Shown here in pieces: positions 1 through 5,448 of a stretch of DNA of 7,533 nucleotides (its first letter is position 1; every line of letters starts with the position of its first letter). Origin of the DNA: Synergistaceae bacterium (GTDB lineage Bacteria > Synergistota > Synergistia > Synergistales > Synergistaceae); assembly GCA_031273585.1 (NCBI GenBank), contig JAISRP010000152.1:1-7533 (forward strand), given 5' to 3'. A model generated the notes under the pieces. That model was given only the letters and a program-made list of their open reading frames with translations, did no database searches and had not been told where the DNA came from. The translations under genes and the position numbers were made by a program.

Positions 1-46
1 CCCGGCATTAACGCGAACGGATGCAGACGGCCGGGGACAGCGGGCG

Positions 47-1327
47 CTACCACGCCGGGATGACATCGAGCCCCGCTATGTCGCCGCAGATCAGCTTTAT
101 GTACAGTACTCGCCCTGCCAGCGCGTCGTCACACTTGCCCCTGACGTAAATCTCGACCCGGCCGCGCGGCTCGCCGGCGCGGTCGATCACCGAGGCGCAG
201 ACCGTCGCGGGACAGAGCGCATCTAAAAATTCCTCCCTCGTCAGCGGTGGGCGGGCGGACTTTTGCCTCCAGGCGTTAGCCGCCTCCAGAAATTCATCCG
301 CCAGGGCGTCCGCAAAGCGGGCGAATCCGAAGCCGTCGAGCTCCGCTAACGTGCGGTTTATCTCGTCCACGTAGCCATCCATCGGGGGCATGACTCCATG
401 CCGTTCGCGGGCCGCGCGAATGGATTCGTTCACCCTCGCGCCGCTACCGGTGAGCAGGTTTGACATGGCCTCCACGAAGTCGATCCTTCGCCCCAGGCTC
501 ACGAGCTCGTTGCCGTACAGCTCTCGCCATATCTCGATCCTCCTGCCGTCCGCGGTGTCTGGGCTCTCGAGCTCCGCCTCCATCGCCTCAATCCCGGCGG
601 CCTCATCCTCCGAGGGCTTGGGCAGGGCCTCCTCAGCCCTCCTGCTGCCCTCCTCGTGTTCGGCGGAGGCGGATTCCAGGGTATCGAGAGCGCGTCCCAG
701 GGCAGTGAAAAACTTCTCCGGCACGGCCCCTTCCCCGGCTGCCTCCTCCTCCGCTCGAAGCCGGACGCTTCTGAGGCGAGAGGCGGTCTCCAGAAGAATC
801 ACGTTGAACGGAGATCCCCCCAGCTTCATGCGCTCGGGGATTCGGGCCTCCCTGACGATCCGGTCCAACCCCTCGAATATCGGGATCAGCGCCTCTGCCC
901 GGCGACCGGGCGCGAGGGACGGATGTCCCATGACATCTGCCAACGCCCCGACGAGGCGCTCCAACCCTCCCGCGTCGTAATATCCCTCCAGCTCCATCGC
1001 GAACTCCACGCTCATCTCGGGGTACCTCCTGGCTACCTCCCCCTGCAGGTTCCGCGCCGTGAGCTCGACCTCGCGCATCAGATCGAGCCTGTTTTCAAAC
1101 CAGGATGCGCCGCCCCCTCCGCTGCATTCCTCTAGGACGTTTATCCTCTCCCCGTATCCCTCAGGCTCGACCGTCGCGCTGAAGTTGACGGCAAACCCCC
1201 ATATATCGGCCGTATGCGCGCCGGTCCAGTATCCGCAGAATACATAAGACCCATCCTCCCCCTCGGCGTCGTCCAGACCGAAGGAGACCTCCCCGCGGAC
1301 ACCGTACAGATTAAATTTCGTCCCCAT
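47..1327 (-). CDS. Hypothetical protein, about 426 aa, family not recognised
   Basis: I do not recognise a family, so no function is assigned. The frame is open for 434 codons from an ATG at 1351, but I prefer the ATG at 1327 (MGTKFNLYG). A GGAGG at 1341-1337 on the minus strand lies 9 nt before it, while the ATG at 1351 would lie only a few bases beyond the putative transcription start. With that start, residues 1-65 look beta-rich and aromatic (GVRGEVSFG, YVFCGYWTGAH, DIWGFAVNF). A short Gly run follows (C68-SGGGG), then a mainly helical middle. A very acidic, Ala/Glu-rich, probably flexible or coiled stretch lies near residues 190-260. The last 65 residues look like a separate alpha/beta unit with several Cys (LCPATVCASV, RGKCDD, KLICGD). 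No signal peptide or membrane segment is visible, so it is probably cytoplasmic. It is transcribed away from all other genes here. The protein-like composition and good SD make it a likely real gene. Confidence 0.75.
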   Translation of the reverse strand: MGTKFNLYGVRGEVSFGLDDAEGEDGSYVFCGYWTGAHTADIWGFAVNFSATVEPEGYGERINVLEECSGGGGASWFENRLDLMREVELTARNLQGEVARRYPEMSVEFAMELEGYYDAGGLERLVGALADVMGHPSLAPGRRAEALIPIFEGLDRIVREARIPERMKLGGSPFNVILLETASRLRSVRLRAEEEAAGEGAVPEKFFTALGRALDTLESASAEHEEGSRRAEEALPKPSEDEAAGIEAMEAELESPDTADGRRIEIWRELYGNELVSLGRRIDFVEAMSNLLTGSGARVNESIRAARERHGVMPPMDGYVDEINRTLAELDGFGFARFADALADEFLEAANAWRQKSARPPLTREEFLDALCPATVCASVIDRAGEPRGRVEIYVRGKCDDALAGRVLYIKLICGDIAGLDVIPAW

Positions 1328-1362
1328 TGACATCGACCTCCACGCAGGCATACCGATACGGA

Positions 1363-1368
1363 ATTATA
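1363..1368 (-). promoter_or_regulatory. Candidate -10 box for the minus-strand hypothetical gene
   Basis: On the minus strand, 1368-1363 reads TATAAT exactly. A start of transcription around 1356 would leave a leader of about 29 nt before the preferred ATG at 1327. The -35 position (about 1391-1386) reads AATCGG, which is a poor match to TTGACA, so activity would need an activator or would be weak. The perfect palindrome GTCTCCGGAGAC (1393-1404) lies just upstream of that -35 position. Confidence 0.4.
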
Positions 1369-1392
1369 CAGTATATGAGGAATCCCCGATTC

Positions 1393-1404
1393 GTCTCCGG
1401 AGAC
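1393..1404. promoter_or_regulatory. 12-bp perfect palindrome, possible operator
   Basis: GTCTCCGGAGAC is a perfect 12-bp palindrome in the divergent intergenic region, about 25 bp upstream of the TATAAT on the minus strand and outside the repeat element. Its position would suit a dimeric regulator acting at the minus-strand promoter. It is a single GC-rich site, so chance occurrence is possible. Confidence 0.25.
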
Positions 1405-1457
1405 CCCGGGATAACCAAAACCCACGGGAAGAAGACCGTGGGCGCCGCCCACGCCCG

Positions 1458-1496
1458 CCGGGGGACCAGTCCCCCGGACCCCCATTTTCTTTTTTT
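1458..1496 (+). terminator. Intrinsic terminator-like hairpin plus T-tract, plus-strand reading (copy 1)
   Basis: The 9-bp GC-rich stem CCGGGGGAC/GTCCCCCGG (1458-1477) is followed by ACCCCCA and then TTTTC and T7 (1485-1496). This resembles a rho-independent terminator, with the T-tract about 7 nt behind the stem. On the plus strand it would stop transcription entering the 1636 gene from upstream. No plus-strand gene lies upstream in the window, so its role here is unclear. Confidence 0.5.
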
Positions 1497-1521
1497 GATT
1501 TTCGCCCGCAGGGCGAAAATC

Positions 1522-1559
1522 AAAAAAAGTGAAAAGGGTCCAGGGAGCTGGCTCCCTGG
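1522..1559 (-). terminator. Intrinsic terminator-like hairpin plus T-tract, minus-strand reading (copy 1)
   Basis: On the minus strand the stem CCAGGGAGC/GCTCCCTGG (1559-1540) is followed by ACCC, TTTT, CAC and T7 (down to 1522). It is the mirror partner of the plus-strand terminator in the same element, which makes the whole element bidirectional. No minus-strand gene lies immediately upstream of it, so it does not obviously end a transcript. Confidence 0.5.
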
Positions 1560-1635
1560 CGGGGTTTGGGGCGGAGCCCCAAGGTCCTGCCCTAGGATGC
1601 GGAGTTTCACTTATTACGGACCGGAGGTTATGCAG

Positions 1636-2334
1636 ATGGGCTGGAAGGGTTTGAAAAAGTTTCTATGTCTTGCGGCGGCCGTGGCGGCAGCGGTCGCATC
1701 CTGCGCCGGGGAGGCGCGTTCGGCGGAGGAGCGGTACAGGAGCGTATTTACCGCGCGCGACTTTGGGATGAACCGGGACGCTGTTAAAAACGAGATCCCG
1801 GAGAACGGGGCGTACCGGATATCGTCCCGCGTGCCGAACGCCGACATCTGGACGAGCTTCGCCATTCCGGACGAGGAGCAGACTTACGCGGAGTGGGTCG
1901 TGACGGCGCGCGTCAGGGGATCCGAGGGACCCGCCTCCGGGGTGGGGCTGCGGTCCGAGGAGGGCAGCTACGCCCTCTGCGCGTATCCCGACGGCGTGGG
2001 TCAGCTGGCGTACTTCGTCGACGGGAGGAAGTCCGAGTGGACGTCGGACTTCAAGATAAAAAACTTTGCCTACCCCGTCAATATGTCGCTGTGGAGGGAC
2101 GCCAACGGCAGCGTCATAGCCAGGGTGAACGGGGTCGTCGTCGCGGCGAGGCTGGCGGAGCCCGATCTGAAGGGAAAGAGGCCGGGGCGGGTAGTATCCG
2201 TATTCTTTGCGACGCGCTCGAAGGACGGCTCCGGAGCCTCCGCCATATACGAGACCATTGCGGTGGAGGGATGGGGACCGAAGGGCGCGCCGGAGACGCA
2301 AGGCGCCTCGCTCGACCTGTCGATATTGCGATGA
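1636..2334 (+). CDS. Secreted or lipoprotein-like protein, about 232 aa, probable beta-sandwich
   Basis: The start is chosen at ATG 1636 (MGWKGLKKF) because GGAGG at 1623-1627 lies 8 nt upstream. The ATG at 1630 would be only 2 nt from it, and longer frames would run through the repeat. The N-terminus is an export signal: basic residues K4, K7 and K8, then an Ala/Leu/Val-rich core to residue 22. VASC (C23) fits a lipobox, while ARSA before E31 could be a signal peptidase I site, so lipoprotein versus free secreted protein is unresolved. The mature part has alternating hydrophobic strands and aromatics (IWTSFAIP, EWVVTARVRG, GVGLRSEEGSYALC, VIARVNGVVVA), like a ConA-type or LamG-type beta-sandwich. 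I can name no specific family and see no enzyme motif. The stop at 2332-2334 is 25 bp before the ilvD ATG, so co-transcription is likely. Confidence 0.8.
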   Translation: MGWKGLKKFLCLAAAVAAAVASCAGEARSAEERYRSVFTARDFGMNRDAVKNEIPENGAYRISSRVPNADIWTSFAIPDEEQTYAEWVVTARVRGSEGPASGVGLRSEEGSYALCAYPDGVGQLAYFVDGRKSEWTSDFKIKNFAYPVNMSLWRDANGSVIARVNGVVVAARLAEPDLKGKRPGRVVSVFFATRSKDGSGASAIYETIAVEGWGPKGAPETQGASLDLSILR

Positions 2335-2340
2335 ATTATT

Positions 2341-2359
2341 GGAGGGGTGTGTGGAGGAG
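2341..2359 (+). promoter_or_regulatory. Double Shine-Dalgarno region that decides the ilvD start
   Basis: Two SD-like motifs sit in tandem: GGAGGGG at 2341-2347 and GGAGGAG at 2353-2359. The first is 5 nt from an in-frame GTG at 2351. The second is only 2 nt (counting GGAGG) from ATG 2360, but 5 nt from an in-frame TTG at 2363. All three starts give nearly the same protein (562, 559 or 558 aa). Confidence 0.5.
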
Positions 2360-4039
2360 ATGTTGAACAGCGACAGCGTAAAGCGCGGCGTCGACCGCGC
2401 GCCGCACAGGTCGCTCCTGTACGCGGACGGGTATGCTGACTGGGAGATAGAGCGCCCGTGGGTTGGGGTCGTTAACTCGCGGAACGACATAATCCCCGGG
2501 CACAGCCACCTCGGCAGGCTCGTCGAGGCGGTGAAGATGGGAGTGTACGCGGGAGGGGGGCTGCCGATAGAGTTCCCTACGATAGGGGTGTGCGACGGAA
2601 TCGCGATGAATCACGTCGGGATGAAGTACTCACTGCCTAGCCGAGAGCTCGTCAAGGACACGATAGAGACCATGACGATGGCTCACGGCTTCGACGCCCT
2701 CGTCATGGTGACGAACTGCGACAAGATAATTCCGGCGATGGCGATGTCGGCGCTGGAGCTCAACGTTCCGACCGTCATACTGAGCGGAGGCCCCATGCTG
2801 CCGGGAAAATACCGCGGACGGAGGACGGACCTCTCGACCATGTTCGAGGGGGTCGGCCGCAGGCTGTCCGGCGAGATGAGCGACCGGGACCTCGAGCTGA
2901 TGGAGCGGTCCGTCTGCCCGACCTGCGGGTCCTGCGCCGGGATGTTCACGGCGAACACCATGAACTGCGTCCTGGAGGCCCTCGGGCTGGCTCTGCCCGG
3001 CAACGGCACCGCGCCCGCGGTGTACTCGGAGCGGGTCAGGCTCGCCAAGGATGCCGGCAGGGCCGTGATGAACCTGCTCGAACGAAATATCAGGCCTAAG
3101 GACATCGTGACGATGGAGGCATTGGACAACGCGCTGGCGGTCGACGTGGCGATGGGCGGGTCGACGAATACGTGCCTGCACATACCGGCCATAGCCCACA
3201 GCGCAGGGTTCTCCGTGCCTCTCTCGCACATAGACGAGGTGAGCCGGCGCACGCCCCATATATGCAGCATGAGCCCAGGGGGGGACCACTTCATGGTCGA
3301 CCTTCACGAGGCGGGAGGGATCGGCGCCGTGATGTCCCGCCTCTTTGAGCGCGGCCTCGTGTCCGGCGCGCCAATGACTGTCACGGGGAGGACGGTCGAG
3401 GCCAACCTAGACGGGGTCTGCGTGAAGGACGATGAAGTGATACGTCCTCTGGACAGCCCGGTGCACGCAGAGGGCGGCCTTGCGATACTGACTGGAAATA
3501 TCGCGCCGCTCGGCTCCGTCGTGAAGCAGAGCGCGGTTCTCCCGGAGATGATGAGGCACGAGGGGCCTGCCAGGGTGTTCGACGGCGAGGAGGCGGCTTA
3601 CAGGGCCATCTCCGGCGGCCGGATAATGAAGGGCGACGTCGTGGTCATAATAAACGAGGGGCCGAAGGGCGGCCCCGGCATGAGGGAGATGCTTCAGCCG
3701 ACGTCGTCCCTGGCCGGGTTGGGGCTGGATTCGTCGGTAGCCCTCCTGACCGACGGCAGGTTCTCGGGGGCGTCCAGGGGCGCCGCGATAGGCCACATAT
3801 CGCCCGAGGCCGCGCGGGGAGGCCCGATAGGCCTTGTCCGGGAGGGGGACATTATAAAGATAGACATACCGGCACGGAGCATAGAGCTGGCCGTGTCGGA
3901 GGACGAGCTGGCCCGCCGCGCGGCGGACAGCTCGCCGAAGCTCCGTCCCGCCGGAAGCCAGTTCCTGGAGCGTTACCGCGAGTTCGTGACGTCGGGGGCC
4001 GAGGGAGCTATATACAGAGAGGCTGGAGTGATTGATTGA
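2360..4039 (+). CDS. ilvD: Dihydroxy-acid dehydratase
   Basis: IlvD dehydrates 2,3-dihydroxy-isovalerate and 2,3-dihydroxy-3-methylvalerate to 2-keto acids, the third step of valine/isoleucine and leucine-precursor synthesis, in the cytoplasm. It uses an Fe-S cluster and Mg2+. From ATG 2360 the protein is 559 aa, normal for the family. Visible motifs in order are RAPHRSLL (13-20), PGHSHL (46-51), GVCDGIAMNHVGM with C78, NCDKIIP with C120 (family signature 1), CPTCGSCAGMFTANTMNC with C189/C192, and ALLTDGRFSGAS (461-472, family signature 2), whose S469 matches the proposed catalytic serine. MNHVGMKYSLPSRE and C78 resemble clostridial and methanogen IlvD more than E. coli IlvD, which has Asp there. 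GTG 2351 and TTG 2363 are alternative starts. No other ilv gene is in the window. The sugar-acid dehydratase Edd is related, but the length and N-terminus fit IlvD better. Confidence 0.96.
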   Translation: MLNSDSVKRGVDRAPHRSLLYADGYADWEIERPWVGVVNSRNDIIPGHSHLGRLVEAVKMGVYAGGGLPIEFPTIGVCDGIAMNHVGMKYSLPSRELVKDTIETMTMAHGFDALVMVTNCDKIIPAMAMSALELNVPTVILSGGPMLPGKYRGRRTDLSTMFEGVGRRLSGEMSDRDLELMERSVCPTCGSCAGMFTANTMNCVLEALGLALPGNGTAPAVYSERVRLAKDAGRAVMNLLERNIRPKDIVTMEALDNALAVDVAMGGSTNTCLHIPAIAHSAGFSVPLSHIDEVSRRTPHICSMSPGGDHFMVDLHEAGGIGAVMSRLFERGLVSGAPMTVTGRTVEANLDGVCVKDDEVIRPLDSPVHAEGGLAILTGNIAPLGSVVKQSAVLPEMMRHEGPARVFDGEEAAYRAISGGRIMKGDVVVIINEGPKGGPGMREMLQPTSSLAGLGLDSSVALLTDGRFSGASRGAAIGHISPEAARGGPIGLVREGDIIKIDIPARSIELAVSEDELARRAADSSPKLRPAGSQFLERYREFVTSGAEGAIYREAGVID

Positions 4040-5146
4040 ATGAGCGATAAAGTTTTATCCCCGAGGCCTGAGGAGGATGGCGGGGAGGATTTCCCGGTTC
4101 GCCGCAGGGACAGGCGGCACAGCATGTTGGAGCCGTGCGTCGTCGTGATGACGGTGCTTGCGGTCGGATTCGTCCTTAGCAACGCAGCTCAGGTGGCGAT
4201 ACCGTTCATGCTTGCGTTTCTCCTGACTATGTTGTTTACGCCGGTGGTGAAGCTCGGGGAGCCATTCAGGCTCCCTGTGCCGGTGATGGTCGTCGTCGTG
4301 CTCGTGCTGCTGTTAGCGATCCTGCTCCCCCTCGGGATATTCCTGAACTCGATGATGCAGAGCGTCGTGCAGACGCTCCCGCAGTACTACAACAAACTCA
4401 TGGACATAGGCAGGACTCTGCTCGAGGAGTACGATTTTCCCAAGGACTTCTGGGTATCGATAAACTGGTTCAACACCGTTGGCAGGTATCTCTCCGGCAT
4501 GACCGGATTTCTGCTCAACTGGCTGGGCACGTTGTTGATGCTGATGGTGTTTCTGGTCTTCATGCTGCTCGAGACCCCGTACACGGAAAGGCGCATCAGG
4601 ATGGCCTTCAGGGGCGAGGGCGGCGAGCGCGTGTCCCGAATCGCGGACAAGGTCATGGGCCAGATATCGAAGTACCTGAGGACGCTCGCCGTGATCAGCT
4701 TCATAACGGGCGTGTGCGTCTTCGTGGCCCTTTACGCCCTGGGCATAGATTTTGCGCTGACGTGGGGGGTTCTCGCCTTCTTCTTCAACTTCATCCCGAC
4801 CATCGGCTCCATAGCGGCGTCGATACCGCCGGTCCTAGTCGCCCTCGTGCAGTATTACCCCAACTGGGTCCCGTCGGTCCTCACCCTGCTGGCGCTGCTC
4901 TCGATCCAGTTCTTCATCGGAAACATAATGACCCCGAAGATAATGGGCGACACGCTGGACCTGAGCCCGGTGGTCATCCTGATCTCGCTGATGTTCTGGG
5001 GAATAATCTGGGGGCTGTCCGGGGCGCTCTTGTCAGTGCCCATAGCCGTCATGATAAAGATAATCTGCGAGAACGTCCCCCAGCTCCACTTCGTGGCGAT
5101 GCTGATGTGCTCGGCGAAAAGAGGGAGGGCCTCCGAGAGTCAATAA
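4040..5146 (+). CDS. AI-2E family transporter (PF01594-type membrane protein)
   Basis: This is a 368-aa polytopic inner-membrane protein of the AI-2E/UPF0118 family. Members have been linked to autoinducer-2 export and to other solute or ion fluxes, so the substrate cannot be read from sequence. A charged cytoplasmic N-terminus (1-30) is followed by hydrophobic segments near 32-48, 52-70 and 79-102. A soluble loop (about 105-150) comes next, then a segment at 157-177, an amphipathic basic stretch (EGGERVSRIADKVMGQ), and hydrophobic runs from 216 to about 285. Family hallmarks are NFIPTIGS (250-257), GNIMTPKIMG (294-303) and a C-terminal run with SVPIAV (P334). The ATG follows the ilvD TGA with no gap and there is no strong SD, so translation is probably coupled to ilvD termination. 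That pairing may mean only shared expression, or export of a branched-chain intermediate, which is speculative. Confidence 0.9.
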   Translation: MSDKVLSPRPEEDGGEDFPVRRRDRRHSMLEPCVVVMTVLAVGFVLSNAAQVAIPFMLAFLLTMLFTPVVKLGEPFRLPVPVMVVVVLVLLLAILLPLGIFLNSMMQSVVQTLPQYYNKLMDIGRTLLEEYDFPKDFWVSINWFNTVGRYLSGMTGFLLNWLGTLLMLMVFLVFMLLETPYTERRIRMAFRGEGGERVSRIADKVMGQISKYLRTLAVISFITGVCVFVALYALGIDFALTWGVLAFFFNFIPTIGSIAASIPPVLVALVQYYPNWVPSVLTLLALLSIQFFIGNIMTPKIMGDTLDLSPVVILISLMFWGIIWGLSGALLSVPIAVMIKIICENVPQLHFVAMLMCSAKRGRASESQ

Positions 5147-5226
5147 CCCGGCCGCATCTGTGAGAATCATTTTAGGACGGGCTAGCGGCTGTAATCGGCA
5201 GGCCGGTCATCCCCAAATCCCGTGGC

Positions 5227-5381
5227 CAGGACCTTGGGGCGCTGCCCCAAACCCCGCCAGGGCGCCAGCTCCCTGGACCCTTTTCGCTTTTTTTGATCTT
5301 CGCTCCGCGGGGCGAAAATCAAAAAAAATGGGGGTCCGGTGGACTGGTCCCCCGGCGGGCGTGGGCGGCGCCCACGGTCTT
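5227..5381 (-). repeat. Composite inverted-repeat element, copy 2 (full length, - orientation)
   Basis: This 155-bp copy is inverted relative to copy 1. On the plus strand it runs TTGGGGC/GCCCCAA (5234-5250), a 9-bp CCAGGGCGC/GCTCCCTGG stem with one mismatch (5257-5276), the central hairpin (5288-5328), a CCGGTGGAC/GTCCCCCGG stem with one mismatch (5336-5355), and GTGGGC/GCCCAC (5361-5375). Hairpin order, spacing and the CA loops (arm direction) match copy 1. The loop of the TTGGGGC hairpin differs (GCT versus TCC) while its stem is unchanged. Single mismatches and two changes in the central stem suggest some decay. The rest of the 5147-5448 gap holds nothing I can identify apart from a weak promoter candidate at its right side. 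Confidence 0.92.
5257..5294 (+). terminator. Probable transcription terminator after the ilvD / AI-2E operon
   Basis: Within copy 2, the stem CCAGGGCGC/GCTCCCTGG (one mismatch, loop CA) is followed by ACCC, TTTT, CGC and T7. It lies about 110 bp behind the AI-2E gene stop at 5146 on the same strand, so here the element is well placed to end that operon. The central hairpin adds a second stem behind the T-tract. Confidence 0.55.
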
Positions 5382-5406
5382 GAACTTGCGGATTTGGTTT
5401 TATCAT
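5380..5406 (+). promoter_or_regulatory. Weak candidate promoter for the aminotransferase gene
   Basis: TTGAAC (5380-5385) and TATCAT (5401-5406) are separated by 15 bp, shorter than the ideal 17. Transcription would start near 5413 and give a leader of about 36 nt. The first two bases of the -35 belong to the edge of repeat copy 2. The upstream terminator makes a local promoter necessary, but the match is only moderate. Confidence 0.3.
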
Positions 5407-5448
5407 TCCCGTGCGCGGGGCGTCATGGGGCGGGGAGAGGTGTTTGAA

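Larger units (their letters stand above)
1432..1589 (+). repeat. Composite inverted-repeat element, copy 1 (full length, + orientation)
   Basis: This 158-bp intergenic element fills most of the gap between the divergent genes. It contains five hairpins in order. Hairpin 1 is GTGGGC/GCCCAC (1438-1452, loop GCC). Hairpin 2 is a perfect 9-bp CCGGGGGAC/GTCCCCCGG stem (1458-1477, loop CA). The central hairpin is a perfect 18-bp stem (1490-1507 with 1511-1528, loop GCA) with a T7 run on the left and an A7 run on the right. Hairpin 4 is a perfect 9-bp CCAGGGAGC/GCTCCCTGG stem (1540-1559, loop TG, which is CA on the other strand). Hairpin 5 is TTGGGGC/GCCCCAA (1566-1582, loop GGA). The right half read on the minus strand has the same architecture as the left half read on the plus strand. 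The same element recurs inverted at 5227-5381 and truncated at 7361-7401. Confidence 0.92.

Noticed and set aside
1..46. Terminator or gene fragment at the left edge
   Set aside because: No hairpin with a T-tract and no supported reading frame in these bases.
1432..1589. CRISPR array or integron attC site
   Set aside because: There is a single multi-hairpin unit per locus, without regular direct repeats and spacers, cas genes or an integrase.
1327..1635. Long open frame running from 1327 through repeat copy 1 into the 1636 gene
   Set aside because: The repeat simply lacks stops in this frame. The signal peptide and well-spaced GGAGG place the true start at 1636, so the upstream part is not considered coding.
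2207..2350. Upstream extension of ilvD overlapping the preceding gene
   Set aside because: It overlaps the end of the secreted-protein gene out of frame. IlvD family similarity begins only around 2363.
1663..2490. Long minus-strand open frames opposite the secreted-protein and ilvD genes (also 2630-3307)
   Set aside because: They are antisense shadows of GC-rich coding DNA, with Arg/Pro/His-rich composition and no recognisable motifs.
5147..5226. Fur-like or other operator around GAGAATCATTTTA behind the transporter gene
   Set aside because: Only a half-site-like match without symmetry, and no downstream gene whose promoter it would control.
5160..5447. Small proteins apparently encoded by the repeat copies (also on the minus strand at 1311-1610)
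   Set aside because: They are translations of palindromic non-coding repeats in stop-free frames, with low-complexity Pro/Gly/Ala composition and no SD support.
5293..5448. Open frame extending the aminotransferase upstream into repeat copy 2
   Set aside because: The added residues come from the repeat and do not resemble the family N-terminus. ATG 5449 has a proper SD and gives the expected length.
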